DNA of 62,209 nucleotides from Gammaproteobacteria bacterium (GCA_026984215.1 JALSSO010000057.1:1-62209); one strand, 5' to 3'. Positions 22,079 to 32,754 are shown, numbered from the stretch's first letter. Notes: a model not told the origin generated them from the letters alone. A program made the numbers and translations.

Positions 22079-22389
22079 GCGTCCACCACTTCGCCGTTGG
22101 ATTTGAAATACCGGACCTTGCGGCCTTCGATGACCTTGAAGCCCACGCGGTCGCCCTTGCCGGTGGCGGGATTGAACAACTGTACGTTGGAGACGTGGAT
22201 CGGCATCTCCTTCTCCACGATCCCGCCCGCGCTGCCGGTATGCGGGTTGGCCTTGACGTGCTTCTTGGCCATGTTGAGGCCTTCGACCACCACGCGATCA
22301 TCGTCGAGCACGCGCAGCACGGTGCCGCGCCGGCCCTTGTCCTTGCCGGCGATGGCGATCACGTCGTCGCCCTTCCTGATACGCCTCAT
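22075..22389 (-). CDS. rplX: 50S ribosomal protein L24 (uL24)
   Basis: Early assembly initiator of the large subunit, 104 residues, start ATG at 22389 ([19 protein letters not shown]). The KOW motif lies in the first 30 residues. [16 protein letters not shown] is characteristic. The frame is open upstream only as a shadow of rplN. Confidence 0.98.
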   Translation of the reverse strand: MRRIRKGDDVIAIAGKDKGRRGTVLRVLDDDRVVVEGLNMAKKHVKANPHTGSAGGIVEKEMPIHVSNVQLFNPATGKGDRVGFKVIEGRKVRYFKSNGEVVDA

Positions 22390-22421
22390 GCCCGTCGCTC
22401 CTCCACTGTGCGCCAGCCCCG

Positions 22422-22790
22422 TCACAGCACCTCGGGGGCGAGCGAAATGATCTTCATGAACCGCTCGGTGCGCAGCTCCCGGGTCACCGGCCCGAAAATA
22501 CGCGTCCCGATGGGCTGGAGCTGGTTGTTCAGCAATACCGCCGCATTGCCGTCGAAGCGGATCACCGACCCGTCCGGGCGCCGCACGCCCTTGGCCGTAC
22601 GTACCACCACCGCGTTGTAGACGTCCCCTTTCTTGACCCGCCCGCGCGGGGCGGCGTCCTTGACGCTGACCTTGATCAGGTCCCCGATGCCGGCATAGCG
22701 GCGCTTGGATCCGCCCAGCACCTTGATGCACTGCACGGTGCGCGCACCGCTGTTGTCCGCCACGTCCAGAACCGTCTGCATCTGAATCAT
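22422..22790 (-). CDS. rplN: 50S ribosomal protein L14 (uL14)
   Basis: First gene of the classical spc order, 122 residues. Starts [20 protein letters not shown] and has the family motif [16 protein letters not shown] with ENRAA-like NAAVLLN. It follows rpsQ by 27 bases; no separate spc promoter was recognised. Confidence 0.99.
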   Translation of the reverse strand: MIQMQTVLDVADNSGARTVQCIKVLGGSKRRYAGIGDLIKVSVKDAAPRGRVKKGDVYNAVVVRTAKGVRRPDGSVIRFDGNAAVLLNNQLQPIGTRIFGPVTRELRTERFMKIISLAPEVL

Positions 22791-22817
22791 CGTCGTGCCC
22801 CCGTCGCGTCGCCGCCG

Positions 22818-23081
22818 TCAGCCGCCGGACCGTTCCACCACTTCCACCAAGGTCCAGGCCTTGGTCTTGGACAGCGGCCGGCACTCACGGATGCGCACCA
22901 CATCACCCGCACGGCAGGTATTGTCCTCGTCGTGGACGTGCAACTTGGTCGAACGACGGATGTACTTGCCGTAGAGCGGGTGGCGTACGTGCCGCTCCAC
23001 CAACACGGTGATGGTCTTGTCCATCTTGTCGCTCACGACCCGGCCCACGACCGTGCGCTGGATCTTCTGCTTCTCACTCAT
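22818..23081 (-). CDS. rpsQ: 30S ribosomal protein S17 (uS17)
   Basis: Primary 16S rRNA binder of the 5' domain, 87 residues, with [34 protein letters not shown] and [18 protein letters not shown]. Its ATG overlaps the rpmC stop by four bases (ATGA). Confidence 0.99.
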   Translation of the reverse strand: MSEKQKIQRTVVGRVVSDKMDKTITVLVERHVRHPLYGKYIRRSTKLHVHDEDNTCRAGDVVRIRECRPLSKTKAWTLVEVVERSGG

Positions 23082-23281
23082 CGCGTCTCACTCCGGGCAC
23101 GCCGTTCGTTGAGGATGGTCTTGATCCGCGCAATGTCCCTGCGTGCCTTGCCGAACTGGTCTGGCCGGGGGAACTGCCCCGCACCGCGCTGCATGCGCAG
23201 GTTGAACTGTTCGCGGCGCTTGGCCAGGAGCTCTTTGTGCAGCTCCTCGTCCGACATCTTGCGCAATTCGCTCGCTTTCAT
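23078..23281 (-). CDS. rpmC: 50S ribosomal protein L29 (uL29)
   Basis: A 67-residue two-helix protein near the exit tunnel, where trigger factor and SRP bind. Begins [18 protein letters not shown] and contains [17 protein letters not shown] and [11 protein letters not shown]. Overlaps rpsQ by four bases. Confidence 0.99.
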   Translation of the reverse strand: MKASELRKMSDEELHKELLAKRREQFNLRMQRGAGQFPRPDQFGKARRDIARIKTILNERRARSETR

Positions 23282-23309
23282 CCTTCCAAGTCCGTGTCTT
23301 CGTTCGTCG

Positions 23310-23723
23310 TCACATGGGCTGCCGCGAGACGAACACCGTCTTCACCGGCAACTTGGCGGAGGCCCTTCGGAACGCTTCGCGCGCCACGCTCTCCGGCACC
23401 CCCTCGATCTCATAGAGCATACGGCCGGGCTGCACCTTCGCGACCCAGTACTCCACGTTGCCCTTGCCTTTGCCCATTCGGACCTCGAGGGGTTTCTTGG
23501 TCACCGGAACGTCCGGGAAGATGCGGATCCACAACTTGCCACCGCGCCGGACGTGGCGCGTGATGGCGCGGCGGGCCGCCTCGATCTGACGCGCCGTGAT
23601 GCGGGCGCGCCCGATGCTCTTGAGCCCATACTCGCCGAAGCTGACGCGATTGGCCGACAGAGCCAGCCCCCGGTTGCGGCCCTTCTGCTGTTTCCTGAAC
23701 TTGGTTCTCTTCGGTTGCAACAT
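23310..23723 (-). CDS. rplP: 50S ribosomal protein L16 (uL16)
   Basis: Organises the A-site region of the large subunit, 137 residues. Landmarks are [55 protein letters not shown] and the RMGKGKG segment. Confidence 0.99.
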   Translation of the reverse strand: MLQPKRTKFRKQQKGRNRGLALSANRVSFGEYGLKSIGRARITARQIEAARRAITRHVRRGGKLWIRIFPDVPVTKKPLEVRMGKGKGNVEYWVAKVQPGRMLYEIEGVPESVAREAFRRASAKLPVKTVFVSRQPM

Positions 23724-23761
23724 GGCTCGTCAGTGCCCCTCGAAATCGGTCCCACCCGCGC

Positions 23762-24457
23762 TCAGTGTTTGGCCGGCTGTGCCTTCTTCGACGTGCCGGC
23801 TTCGCCACGCTTGGTGTCGAGATCGAACACCTCGCCCTTGAAGATCCACACCTTCACCCCGATGACCCCGTACGTGGTGTTGGCCTCTGCGAAGCCGTAG
23901 TCGATGTCCGCGCGCAGGGTGTGCAGCGGCACACGCCCCTCGCGGTACCATTCACTGCGGGCGATCTCGGCACCGCCCAAGCGCCCTGACACCTGCACCT
24001 TCACGCCCAGGGCCCCCAGGCGCATCGCGTTGCCGACGGCACGCTTCATGGCACGCCGGAACATGATGCGGCGCTCGAGCTGCTGGGCGATCCCCTCGGC
24101 AACGAGCTGCGCCTCCAACTCCGGCTTGCGCACCTCTTCGATACCGACCCGGACTTCCTTTACGGGCAGGCCCATGCGCCGCGCCACCTCGGCGCGCAGC
24201 GCCTCCACGTCCTCCCCTTTCTTACCGATCACCACGCCCGGGCGTGCCGTATGAATGGTGATGAACGCCGAGTTGGCCGGCCGCTCGATCTGAATGCGGC
24301 TCACGGAGGCATGCGCGAGCTTCTTCTTGATGAAGTCGCGAATGCTCAGATCGGCGAGGAGATTGCGCGCGTACTCCCCCCGTTCTGCGTACCACTTGGA
24401 ATTCCAGTCCGCCGCAACGCCGAGCCGAAACCCGGTCGGATGTACCTTCTGCCCCAT
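23762..24457 (-). CDS. rpsC: 30S ribosomal protein S3 (uS3)
   Basis: Small-subunit mRNA entry protein, 231 residues. Start is the ATG at 24457 ([18 protein letters not shown]). The KH domain contains [17 protein letters not shown], and the C-terminal domain [21 protein letters not shown] and [16 protein letters not shown]. Frame open upstream only as a shadow of rplV. Confidence 0.99.
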   Translation of the reverse strand: MGQKVHPTGFRLGVAADWNSKWYAERGEYARNLLADLSIRDFIKKKLAHASVSRIQIERPANSAFITIHTARPGVVIGKKGEDVEALRAEVARRMGLPVKEVRVGIEEVRKPELEAQLVAEGIAQQLERRIMFRRAMKRAVGNAMRLGALGVKVQVSGRLGGAEIARSEWYREGRVPLHTLRADIDYGFAEANTTYGVIGVKVWIFKGEVFDLDTKRGEAGTSKKAQPAKH

Positions 24458-24486
24458 GAGCCGAGTCTTCCTTCTTGATCCAGTGG

Positions 24487-24822
24487 TTATTCGTCCGCCA
24501 CCATCACGGTGATGTGGCTGGTCCGCTTCAGGATCCGGTTGGCCCGCCCCTTGGCCCGGGGCCGGATCCGCTTGAGGGTGGGGCCCTCGTCCACGTAGAT
24601 GCGTGAGACCCGCAGCTCGTCCACGTCGAGGCCCTCGTTGTGCTCGGCGTTGGCGATGGCGGACTCCAACACCTTCTTCACGATGCCCGCCCCCTTCTTT
24701 GGGCTGTAGCTCAGGATCTGCAGCGCGTTTTCCACGGGCAAGCCGCGGATCTGGTCCACGACCAGCCGGCATTTCTGGGGAGAGATCCGAGCGAACCTGA
24801 GTTTCGCTGACACTTCCATCAC
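24487..24822 (-). CDS. rplV: 50S ribosomal protein L22 (uL22)
   Basis: Lines the peptide exit tunnel with a long beta-hairpin. The 111 residues include [34 protein letters not shown] and the hairpin/C-terminal [20 protein letters not shown]. Length and hairpin look wild type. Confidence 0.99.
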   Translation of the reverse strand: MMEVSAKLRFARISPQKCRLVVDQIRGLPVENALQILSYSPKKGAGIVKKVLESAIANAEHNEGLDVDELRVSRIYVDEGPTLKRIRPRAKGRANRILKRTSHITVMVADE

Positions 24823-24847
24823 GTCGCCTTCCTCGTCTGCCGCCCGC

Positions 24848-25129
24848 TCAGCGCCTGCCCTTGGCCTTCTTGTCCGCCGCGTGGCCCCGATAGGTCCGCG
24901 TGACGGCGAACTCGCCGAGCTTGTGTCCCACCATGTTTTCCGAGACGAGCACCGGAACGTGCTGACGCCCGTTGTGCACGGCGATGGTGAGCCCCACCAT
25001 CTCCGGCACGATCATGGACCGCCTGGACCACGTCTTGATGGGCCGGCGGTCGTTGGTCGCCGCCGCCGCGCGCACCTTCTTCATCAAATGCTCGTCTACG
25101 AACGGGCCTTTCTTCAGTGATCTGGGCAC
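24848..25129 (-). CDS. rpsS: 30S ribosomal protein S19 (uS19)
   Basis: Small-subunit head protein, 93 residues, beginning [19 protein letters not shown] and containing [16 protein letters not shown] and [18 protein letters not shown]. Lies 21 bases after rplB. Confidence 0.99.
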   Translation of the reverse strand: MPRSLKKGPFVDEHLMKKVRAAAATNDRRPIKTWSRRSMIVPEMVGLTIAVHNGRQHVPVLVSENMVGHKLGEFAVTRTYRGHAADKKAKGRR

Positions 25130-25150
25130 GTCTCGAAGCCTCTCATCCCA

Positions 25151-25975
25151 TCACGATTTACGCCGGCGCACGATGAACTTGTCCGTGCGCTTGTTCTTGC
25201 GGGTCTTGTGACCCTTCGTCGGCACCCCCCACGGCGTGACGGGGTGGCGCCCGCCCGAGGTGCGTCCTTCGCCGCCGCCATGCGGGTGATCCACCGGATT
25301 CATGGCCACGCCCCGCACCGTGGGCCGCACCCCGCGCCACCGGGAGGCACCGGCCTTGCCTAGCTTCTCCAGATTGTGCTCGGCATTGCCCACTTCGCCG
25401 ATGGTCGCACGGCATTCGGCCAAGATCTTGCGCATCTCGCCGGAGCGCAGGCGCAGCGTCGCGTAACGGCCTTCACGCGCAACGAGCTGGGCGCTGGTTC
25501 CGGCCGCGCGCGCCAACTGCGCGCCCTTGCCCGGTTTGAGCTCGATGGCGTGCACCACCGTACCCACCGGGATGTTGCGCAGCGGCAGGGTATTGCCCGG
25601 CTTGATGGGCGCCTCGCGCCCGGAGACCACGGCATCGCCGGCCGCCAGCCCCTTGGGCGCCAGGATGTAACGCCGTTCTCCGTCCGCATAGAGCAGCAAC
25701 GCCAGGTTCGCCGTGCGGTTCGGATCGTACTCGAGCCGCTCCACCCGGGCCGGGACCCCGTCCTTGTCCCGACGGAAATCCACGATCCGGTAACGCTGCT
25801 TGTGACCACCTCCCCGGTGGCGCGTGGTGATCCTCCCGGCGTGGTTGCGCCCGCCGCTCTTGGTCTTCTTGGAAACGAGGGGCCGGTAAGGCGCACCCTT
25901 GTGGAGGCCCTCCTGCACCACCTTCACCACGAAACGTCGCCCGGGGCTGGTGGGTTTTGCCTTGATCACCGCCAT
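25151..25975 (-). CDS. rplB: 50S ribosomal protein L2 (uL2)
   Basis: Highly conserved protein next to the peptidyl transferase centre and bridge B7b, 274 residues. Shown by [21 protein letters not shown], the OB-like [17 protein letters not shown] and the invariant C-terminal [18 protein letters not shown], followed by [19 protein letters not shown]. Confidence 0.99.
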   Translation of the reverse strand: MAVIKAKPTSPGRRFVVKVVQEGLHKGAPYRPLVSKKTKSGGRNHAGRITTRHRGGGHKQRYRIVDFRRDKDGVPARVERLEYDPNRTANLALLLYADGERRYILAPKGLAAGDAVVSGREAPIKPGNTLPLRNIPVGTVVHAIELKPGKGAQLARAAGTSAQLVAREGRYATLRLRSGEMRKILAECRATIGEVGNAEHNLEKLGKAGASRWRGVRPTVRGVAMNPVDHPHGGGEGRTSGGRHPVTPWGVPTKGHKTRKNKRTDKFIVRRRKS

Positions 25976-25986
25976 GCTCGATGCTC

Positions 25987-26286
25987 CTAGCTTTCCGTAC
26001 CCGTGAGGTCGATGTCGTAGCCCGGCATCAGCGTGACGTAGGCCTTTTTCCAGTTGGACCGGCGTCCCATGCGCTGCCCGAACCGCTTGACCTTGCCTTT
26101 CGTGTTCACGATGCGCACGGCCTTCACCTTGACATCGAACAGCCGCTCGACGGCCTTGCGCACCTCCGGCTTGGTTGCGTCGGAGGCCACCCGAAACACG
26201 TGTTGCTGCGCCGCGTCGGCCAACCGCGCACTCTTCTCCGAGACGTGCGGAGCAACCAGAACCTGAAGAAGACGCTCCTCGTTCAT
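25987..26286 (-). CDS. rplW: 50S ribosomal protein L23 (uL23)
   Basis: Exit-tunnel protein and docking site for trigger factor and SRP. I chose the ATG at 26286 ([20 protein letters not shown], 99 residues) because it overlaps the rplD stop as ATGA; an ATG nine bases earlier is possible. The C-terminal half shows [23 protein letters not shown]. Confidence 0.98.
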   Translation of the reverse strand: MNEERLLQVLVAPHVSEKSARLADAAQQHVFRVASDATKPEVRKAVERLFDVKVKAVRIVNTKGKVKRFGQRMGRRSNWKKAYVTLMPGYDIDLTGTES

Positions 26287-26888
26287 GCCAGCCACTCCTC
26301 GATCTTGCGCAACGCCCCGACCGTGATCAGCACCTTCTCACGGGTGAGCAGATTGACCGGGTTGAGCTCGTGGGGTTCCACCGCATCGACACCCACGAGG
26401 TTGCGCGCCGCCAACCCCAGCTCCCGGTTCACCTCCTCGACCACGACCAGCACCGAGGGCAGACCGAGTTCGCGCAGACGCGCCGCCAGCTCCCGCGTCT
26501 TCGGGGCGTCTACCGTGAAAGACTCCACCACGACGAGCCGCTCCGTTCGCGCCAGCTCGGATAGAATCGCGCGCATGGCGCCCCGATACATCTTTTTGTT
26601 CAGCTTCTGGCGGTGATCGCGCGGCCGGGCCGCGAAGGTCACGCCACCACCTCGCCACAGCGGGCTGCGGATCGTGCCGGCTCGCGCCCGCCCCGTCCCT
26701 TTCTGCCGCCAGGGCTTGGCCCCGCCGCCGCGCACGTCCGAACGGCTCTTTTGGGCCTTGGTCCCCGAGCGCGCGCCGGCCAGATAGGCCGTCACCGCCT
26801 GGTGTACGAGCGCTTCGTTGAACGGTGCGCCAAACGCGCCTTCGGCGAGCTTCACGGCCGCGCCGGAGTCCATCGTCTTGAGTTCCAT
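26283..26888 (-). CDS. rplD: 50S ribosomal protein L4 (uL4)
   Basis: Large-subunit tunnel protein; in E. coli it also represses its own S10 operon through the mRNA leader. 201 residues from the ATG at 26888. The tunnel extension is seen in [29 protein letters not shown] and SPLWRGGG; the C-terminal part ends [16 protein letters not shown]. It is five bases downstream of rplC. The leader between rpsJ and rplC is a candidate site for autoregulation (inference). Confidence 0.97.
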   Translation of the reverse strand: MELKTMDSGAAVKLAEGAFGAPFNEALVHQAVTAYLAGARSGTKAQKSRSDVRGGGAKPWRQKGTGRARAGTIRSPLWRGGGVTFAARPRDHRQKLNKKMYRGAMRAILSELARTERLVVVESFTVDAPKTRELAARLRELGLPSVLVVVEEVNRELGLAARNLVGVDAVEPHELNPVNLLTREKVLITVGALRKIEEWLA

Positions 26889-26893
26889 CGCCC

Positions 26894-27538
26894 TCACCCT
26901 CCGGCCTTCACGCTCGGGGTGACGATCACGTCCCCCATACGGGCGCCGGGGACCGCCCCTTTGATGAGCAACAGGGAGCGTTCCGGGTCCACGCGCACCA
27001 CTTCCAGGTTCTGCACGGTGGTCCTGCGGTTGCCCATCTGTCCCGCCATCTTCTTGCCCTTGAACACGCGACCGGGCGTTTGGCATTGACCCACCGAACC
27101 CGGGGCCCGATGGGAAACCGAATTGCCGTGGGTGGCATCCTGGCTGCGGAAGTTGTGGCGCTTGATGGTGCCCTGATAGCCCTTGCCCTTGCTGGTCCCC
27201 GTCACGTCGACCTTCTGGCCCACCTCGAACAAATCCACACGGAGCTCGGCCCCCGGCGCGAGCTCCTCGCCCTCTCCCTCGGCCAGACGGAACTCCCAGA
27301 GGCCCCGCCCGGGTTCCACCCCCGCCTTGGCGAAATGGCCGGCCAAGGGCCGCGTCACGCGGATGGCCCGACGGACACCCACGGTCACCTGCACGGCCCG
27401 ATAGCCGTCGCGTTCCGGGGTGCGCACCTGAGTGACCCGGTTGGGCTCCACATGGACAACCGTCACCGGAACGGACCGCCCGTCCTCGGCGAAAATCCGG
27501 GTCATCCCGATCTTCCTTCCAACCAATCCCAGCGTCAT
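26894..27538 (-). CDS. rplC: 50S ribosomal protein L3 (uL3)
   Basis: Early assembly protein reaching the peptidyl transferase centre. I chose the ATG at 27538 ([20 protein letters not shown], 214 residues), the conserved start; the frame is open for 82 more codons upstream, but that part runs through the leader hairpin and has no homology I recognise. Signature: [30 protein letters not shown], and [16 protein letters not shown]. It is separated from rpsJ by an unusual 398-bp gap with its own promoter. Confidence 0.98.
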   Translation of the reverse strand: MTLGLVGRKIGMTRIFAEDGRSVPVTVVHVEPNRVTQVRTPERDGYRAVQVTVGVRRAIRVTRPLAGHFAKAGVEPGRGLWEFRLAEGEGEELAPGAELRVDLFEVGQKVDVTGTSKGKGYQGTIKRHNFRSQDATHGNSVSHRAPGSVGQCQTPGRVFKGKKMAGQMGNRRTTVQNLEVVRVDPERSLLLIKGAVPGARMGDVIVTPSVKAGG

Positions 27539-27627
27539 CGTCGTTTCGTCCGTAGCTACCGAGTTCTCGAGTCGGGCACCGGCGCCACCCCCGGCCCCCA
27601 GCTCGTCAATCTGCGCTTTTAGCGTTC

Positions 27628-27661
27628 GTGGCCCGATGCAGGAGGTCCTGCATCGGGCCAC
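27628..27661 (-). promoter_or_regulatory. Perfect 16-bp hairpin in the rplC leader
   Basis: Arms 27628-27643 and 27646-27661 are exact reverse complements with a two-base centre. It begins about seven bases after the start site predicted from the extended -10 box at 27674-27682 and lies 90 bases before the rplC start codon. No T-run follows on the minus strand. It may be a 5'-end stabiliser, an attenuation element or part of an L4-type leader. Confidence 0.6.
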
Positions 27662-27673
27662 GGGAAGCGCGGA

Positions 27674-27682
27674 ATTATGACA
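27674..27682 (-). promoter_or_regulatory. Extended -10 promoter upstream of rplC
   Basis: On the minus strand the sequence TGTCATAAT gives an extended -10 (TGn) and a -10 box CATAAT. The -35 region at 17-18 bp spacing is weak (TTTTAT/GTTTTA), as extended -10 promoters allow. The predicted transcript starts near 27667 and would carry a ~130-base leader before rplC. Confidence 0.55.
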
Positions 27683-27799
27683 GAAAACCGCGCGGCATAA
27701 AACCAGCTTTTGCGGCTCTCTTTTTGCGACACGAACCAGGGAGCCGCCCCCGGCCCGCGAGGCGCCCTGCCGGGGTTCGGCCACCGGGTATACCTAAAC

Positions 27800-27817
27800 G
27801 GCGGTCGAGGTACCGCC
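27800..27817 (-). terminator. Possible weak terminator after rpsJ
   Basis: GGCGGT and ACCGCC pair around a six-base loop, with GTTTAGG next on the minus strand. The stem is only six base pairs, so partial readthrough into rplC is expected. The rest of the 27,539-27,936 gap holds no recognisable gene. Confidence 0.35.
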
Positions 27818-27936
27818 TTGAAGGCCGTCTGACGCGGCGGGCAGCGCACGCCACCCCGCCGACCCGCCTGAACAGGCCCGCCCGCTACGCTGGATACGGC
27901 TCACACGCGCACCGCTCACGACGCCTTGACCGCGAC

Positions 27937-28251
27937 CTAACCCAGCTTGATCTGCACGTCCACGCCTGCGGGAAGGTTCAGCCGCATCAGGGCGTCCACG
28001 GTCTTGTCCGTGGGTTCGAGGATCTCCATCAGGCGTTTGTGCGTACGGATCTCGTACTGATCCCGCGCGTTTTTGTTCACGTGGGGCGAGATCAATATCG
28101 TGAACCGCTCCTTGCGCGTGGGCAGGGGAATCGGCCCCTTGACCAAGGCCCCACTCTTCTTCGCCGTGTCCACGATCTCCTGGGCGGAGCGGTCGATCAC
28201 ACGATGATCGAAGCCTTTGAGGCGTATGCGGATGCGTTGACTCGCTGCCAT
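27937..28251 (-). CDS. rpsJ: 30S ribosomal protein S10 (uS10, NusE)
   Basis: Small-subunit head protein and, with NusB, part of the antitermination complex. 104 residues from the ATG at 28251 ([20 protein letters not shown]). Landmarks are [35 protein letters not shown] and [12 protein letters not shown]. Unusually it groups with tuf (88 bases downstream of it) and is cut off from the rest of the S10 genes by 398 bp. Confidence 0.98.
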   Translation of the reverse strand: MAASQRIRIRLKGFDHRVIDRSAQEIVDTAKKSGALVKGPIPLPTRKERFTILISPHVNKNARDQYEIRTHKRLMEILEPTDKTVDALMRLNLPAGVDVQIKLG

Positions 28252-28282
28252 GGGTACCAACCCTTGTCTCTTCTGTACAGGG

Positions 28283-28309
28283 CCCGCGGATGTCCGGGAC
28301 ACCCGCGGG
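28283..28309 (-). promoter_or_regulatory. Hairpin between tuf and rpsJ
   Basis: CCCGCGG (28283-28289) pairs with CCGCGGG (28303-28309), and TGTCC/GGACA can extend the stem inward. No T-run follows on the minus strand, so it looks like a processing or pausing element rather than a terminator. Confidence 0.4.
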
Positions 28310-28335
28310 TTCACGTCGTCCTTCCGCTGGCGTGT

Positions 28336-29531
28336 ATGCTATTCGAGGATCTTGGTGACCACGCCGGCACCGACCGTGCGACCCCCCTCCCGGATCGCAA
28401 ACCGTAATCCCTCCTCCATCGCAATCGGCGCAATCAGCGATACCGTCATCTTCACATTGTCCCCAGGCATCACCATCTCCACTCCCTCCGGCAAATCCAC
28501 CGATCCCGTCACATCCGTCGTCCGAAAATAAAACTGCGGCCGATACCCAGAGAAAAACGGCGTATGACGACCCCCCTCCTCCTTCGACAAAATATATACC
28601 TCCGCCTCAAACTTCGTGTGCGGCGTGATCGATCCCGGCTCGGCCAACACCTGACCTCGCTCCACCTCGTCTCGCTTCGTCCCCCTCAACAACACCCCAA
28701 CATTGTCACCCGCAACTCCCTCATCCAGCAGCTTGCGGAACATCTCCACACCCGTCACCGTGGTCTTCGTCGTCTCCCGAAGTCCCACAATCTCTACCTC
28801 ATCCCCAACCTTCACCTTGCCCCGCTCAATCCGACCCGTCACCACCGTGCCACGACCACTAATACTGAACACATCCTCAATCGGCATCAAAAACGGCTGG
28901 TCCACCGGACGGTCCGGCTCCGGGATGTACTCGTCCATCGCGTCCATCAACTTCAATATCGACGGCACGCCAATCTCCGACTCGTCCCCCTCCAGCGCCT
29001 TCAACGCCGAACCCACCACAATCGGAACATCATCACCAGGAAACTCATACTGGTTCAATAGATCCCGAACCTCCATCTCCACCAGCTCCAACAGCTCGGG
29101 ATCATCCACCATGTCCGCCTTGTTCATGTACACCACAACATACGGAACACCCACCTGACGCGCCAGCAAAATATGCTCCCGCGTCTGCGGCATCGGACCG
29201 TCCGCCGCCGACACCACCAATATCGCTCCATCCATCTGCGCCGCACCCGTGATCATGTTCTTCACATAATCCGCATGACCCGGACAGTCCACATGCGCAT
29301 AATGACGCTTCGGCGTCTCATACTCCACATGCGCCGTCGCAATCGTGATCCCCCGCGCTCGCTCCTCCGGCGCATTGTCAATCTGATCGTACGCCTTGAA
29401 ATCCGCACCCTGAAACTTCTCCGCACTCACCTTCGTCAACGCCGCCGTCAACGTCGTCTTCCCATGGTCCACATGACCAATCGTCCCCACATTCACATGC
29501 GGCTTCGTGCGCTCAAACTTTTCTTTGGCCA
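28336..29531. repeat. Copy 1 of the duplicated tuf sequence
   Basis: About 1,196 bp that match 45,309-46,504. The encoded proteins are identical, and peptides from other reading frames agree too, so the DNA must be the same or almost the same. Identity stops three bases outside the stop codon and inside the start codon, where GTG here faces ATG in copy 2. Confidence 0.9.
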
Positions 29532-29532
29532 C
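28339..29532 (-). CDS. tuf: Elongation factor Tu (copy in the rpsL-rpsG-fusA unit)
   Basis: GTPase that delivers aminoacyl-tRNA to the ribosome; 397 residues. G1 is GHVDHGKT, G2 [14 protein letters not shown]3 DCPGHADY, G4 NKADM, with the three-domain layout intact. It starts with GTG, whereas the second copy at 45,312-46,505 starts with ATG. Codon use is unlike its neighbours: in the stretch 28,560-28,620 it reads TTT, GTA, TAT, ATT, TTG, GGG, GGT, CGT, CAT, where fusA and the ribosomal genes favour C- or G-ending synonyms. It follows fusA by 56 bases and precedes rpsJ. Confidence 0.98.
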   Translation of the reverse strand: MAKEKFERTKPHVNVGTIGHVDHGKTTLTAALTKVSAEKFQGADFKAYDQIDNAPEERARGITIATAHVEYETPKRHYAHVDCPGHADYVKNMITGAAQMDGAILVVSAADGPMPQTREHILLARQVGVPYVVVYMNKADMVDDPELLELVEMEVRDLLNQYEFPGDDVPIVVGSALKALEGDESEIGVPSILKLMDAMDEYIPEPDRPVDQPFLMPIEDVFSISGRGTVVTGRIERGKVKVGDEVEIVGLRETTKTTVTGVEMFRKLLDEGVAGDNVGVLLRGTKRDEVERGQVLAEPGSITPHTKFEAEVYILSKEEGGRHTPFFSGYRPQFYFRTTDVTGSVDLPEGVEMVMPGDNVKMTVSLIAPIAMEEGLRFAIREGGRTVGAGVVTKILE

Positions 29533-29588
29533 GGCGTATTCCTCTCCAGAATGGTTCTGTTAGCAGTTCAGTTGCGTACGGTAGCAGG

Positions 29589-31685
29589 TCAAGAGGCCCG
29601 CTTGATGACCTGTTCGGCGACGTTGGCGGGTGCCTCGGCGTATTTCTCGAACTCCATCGAATAGGTCGCCCGTCCCTGGGTCGCCGAGCGCAGATCGGTG
29701 GCATAGCCGAACATCTCCGCCAGGGGCACTTCGGCGCGGATCACCTTGCCCGCCGGCGCGTCGTCCATGCCCTGCAGCACCCCACGACGGCGGTTGATGT
29801 CGCCCATGACATCGCCCATGTACTCCTCCGGGGTGACCACTTCCACCTTCATGATGGGCTCGAGAAGCACCGGGTTCGCCTTCAACGCACCCTCCTTGAA
29901 GGCCATGGACCCAGCGATCTTGAAGGCCATTTCCGAAGAGTCCACCTCGTGGTAGGAGCCATCGAACAGGGTGACCTTGACATCCACCACCGGGTAGCCC
30001 GCGACCACCCCGTTTTCCATCTGTTCTTGCACACCCTTGTCCACGGCGGGGATGTATTCCTTGGGCACCACACCGCCGACGATGGCATTGACGAACTCGT
30101 ACCCGCCGCCCCGCTCCAGGGGCTCGAGACGCAACCAGACGTGGCCATACTGGCCTCGCCCGCCGGTCTGGCGCACGAACTTGCCTTCCTGTTCAACGCT
30201 CTTGCGGATGGTCTCCCGATAGGCCACCTGCGGGGCACCCACGTTGGCCTCCACCTTGAACTCGCGACGCAGCCGATCGATGATGATCTCGAGGTGCAAT
30301 TCACCCATGCCCGAGATGATCGTCTGCCCGGACTCCTCGTCCGTGCGCACCCGGAACGACGGATCCTCCTGCGCCAGCTTCTGCAGGGCGATACCCATCT
30401 TTTCCTGGTCCGCCTTGGTCTTGGGCTCGACGGCCACGGAGATCACGGGCTCCGGAAACTCCATGCGCTCGAGCACGATGGGCGCGTCGATGGCGCACAG
30501 GGTGTCGCCCGTAGTCACATCCTTGAGGCCCACGGCCGCAGCGATGTCACCGGCCCGCACCTCCTTGATCTCGTCACGGTGGTTGGCATGCATCTGCAGC
30601 AGCCGCCCGCATCGCTCCTTCTTGCCCTTGGTGGAATTCAGCACCGTGTCACCCGAGGTGATCACGCCCGAATACACCCGGAAGAAGGTCAGCGTGCCCA
30701 CATACGGGTCCGTGGCGATCTTGAAGGCCAGCGCGGAGAAGGGCTCGTCGTCGGAAGGCTTGCGTTCGATCTCCGCCTCGCTCTCGGGATCGATCCCCCG
30801 GATGGCGGGAATGTCCACCGGCGAAGGCAGGTAGTAGATCACCGCGTCGAGCATGGCCTGCACGCCCTTGTTCTTGAAGGCCGAACCGCACAACGCGGGC
30901 ACGATCTCGCCGGCCAGCGTGCGCTGGCGCAGACCCTCGCGGATCTCCTCCTCGGTGAGCTCGCCACCCTCGAGGTATTTGTCCATGAGCTCTTCGTTGG
31001 CCTCGGCGGCCGCCTCCACCATGGCGTCGTGCCACTGCTGACAGGCATCGGCCATGTCGGAGGGAATGTCCTCGAGCCGGTAGGTGGCGCCCATGTCGGC
31101 CTCGTTCCAATAGATGGCCTTCATGCGGATCAGGTCCACCACGCCCTTGAAATCCTCCTCCGCCCCGATGGGAAGCTGAATGGGCACGGCCTGGGACCCG
31201 AGCCGGTCGCGGATCTGTTCCACCACGCGCAGGAAGTCCGCGCCGGCGCGATCCATCTTGTTCACGAACGCAATGCGCGGCACCTCGTACTTGTTGGCCT
31301 GACGCCAGACCGTCTCGGACTGCGGTTCCACCCCGCCCACGGCGCAGAACACCGCCACTGCCCCATCGAGCACACGCAGCGAGCGCTCCACCTCGATGGT
31401 AAAATCCACGTGTCCCGGCGTGTCGATGATGTTGATGCGGTATTCCGGGAACTGCTGGTCCATGCCCCGCCAGAAGCAGGTCGTGGCCGCCGAGGTGATC
31501 GTGATGCCCCGCTCCTGCTCCTGCTCCATCCAGTCCATGGTGGCAGCGCCGTCGTGGACCTCCCCGATCTTGTGAGAGATCCCGGTATAGAACAACACGC
31601 GCTCGGTCGTCGTCGTCTTGCCGGCATCGATGTGCGCCATGATGCCGATATTGCGGTAGCGCTCAATGGGGGTCTTGCGTGCCAC
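29589..31685 (-). CDS. fusA: Elongation factor G
   Basis: Translocase GTPase of the ribosome, 698 residues. G1 is [14 protein letters not shown]3 DTPGHVDF, G4 NKMDRAGAD; domain IV contains [14 protein letters not shown] and domain [19 protein letters not shown]. Third gene of the str-type unit, 27 bases after rpsG. Confidence 0.99.
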   Translation of the reverse strand: MARKTPIERYRNIGIMAHIDAGKTTTTERVLFYTGISHKIGEVHDGAATMDWMEQEQERGITITSAATTCFWRGMDQQFPEYRINIIDTPGHVDFTIEVERSLRVLDGAVAVFCAVGGVEPQSETVWRQANKYEVPRIAFVNKMDRAGADFLRVVEQIRDRLGSQAVPIQLPIGAEEDFKGVVDLIRMKAIYWNEADMGATYRLEDIPSDMADACQQWHDAMVEAAAEANEELMDKYLEGGELTEEEIREGLRQRTLAGEIVPALCGSAFKNKGVQAMLDAVIYYLPSPVDIPAIRGIDPESEAEIERKPSDDEPFSALAFKIATDPYVGTLTFFRVYSGVITSGDTVLNSTKGKKERCGRLLQMHANHRDEIKEVRAGDIAAAVGLKDVTTGDTLCAIDAPIVLERMEFPEPVISVAVEPKTKADQEKMGIALQKLAQEDPSFRVRTDEESGQTIISGMGELHLEIIIDRLRREFKVEANVGAPQVAYRETIRKSVEQEGKFVRQTGGRGQYGHVWLRLEPLERGGGYEFVNAIVGGVVPKEYIPAVDKGVQEQMENGVVAGYPVVDVKVTLFDGSYHEVDSSEMAFKIAGSMAFKEGALKANPVLLEPIMKVEVVTPEEYMGDVMGDINRRRGVLQGMDDAPAGKVIRAEVPLAEMFGYATDLRSATQGRATYSMEFEKYAEAPANVAEQVIKRAS

Positions 31686-31712
31686 GAGATGCCTCGCTCT
31701 ATAGCAGTCTGC

Positions 31713-32228
<516 letters not shown>

Positions 32229-32259
32229 TTACGGGAAGGCCGGCCCTCTGGATGAAGCC

Positions 32260-32634
32260 TCAGCCCTTGGGACGCTTGGCGCCGTACTTGGAGCGCGCCT
32301 TGCGGCGGTTCTGCACGCCTTGCGCGTCCAGGGTTCCGCGGATGATGTGATAGCGCACGCCCGGCAGATCCTTGACACGCCCGCCCCGGATCATCACCAC
32401 GGAATGCTCCTGCAGATTGTGCCCCTCGCCGGGAATGTAGCTCGTGACCTCGTAGCCGTTGGTCAGACGCACGCGCGCCACCTTGCGCAGCGCCGAGTTC
32501 GGTTTCTTGGGCGTGCTCGTGTACACGCGCGTGCACACGCCACGCTTCTGCGGACAGGCCTCCAGGGCCGGCACGTTGGTCTTCTCGAGCTTGCGCTTGC
32601 GCGGCTTGCGCACCAGCTGGTTGATGGTCGCCAT
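32260..32634 (-). CDS. rpsL: 30S ribosomal protein S12 (uS12)
   Basis: Decoding-centre protein, 124 residues: [39 protein letters not shown], and [14 protein letters not shown]. The lysines at the positions known for streptomycin resistance changes are wild type. First gene of its unit, with a strong sigma-70 promoter 134-162 bases upstream. Confidence 0.99.
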   Translation of the reverse strand: MATINQLVRKPRKRKLEKTNVPALEACPQKRGVCTRVYTSTPKKPNSALRKVARVRLTNGYEVTSYIPGEGHNLQEHSVVMIRGGRVKDLPGVRYHIIRGTLDAQGVQNRRKARSKYGAKRPKG

Positions 32635-32729
32635 GTGACTCGCTGTCCCTCCGACTTTGGGCTCGATGCGTGATCCACGGGCAGCCGCAGGCCGTCCGGT
32701 TCACCCGTGCCCGCGCCCCGAAAACGAAA

Positions 32730-32754
32730 GACAGGCCGGGGACACCGGCCTGTC
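32730..32754 (-). terminator. Terminator-like hairpin in the rpsL leader, after rpoC
   Basis: A perfect 10-bp stem, GACAGGCCGG (32730-32739) and CCGGCCTGTC (32745-32754), with a five-base loop. On the minus strand it is followed by TTTCGTTTTCG. It would terminate rpoBC readthrough. However, it lies downstream of the rpsL promoter, starting at about +7, so it could also attenuate rpsL transcription. Confidence 0.8.

Noticed and set aside
27539-27784. N-terminal extension of rplC through the leader
   Set aside because: The conserved L3 start is the ATG at 27538; the upstream part spans the palindrome and promoter and is not conserved in the family.
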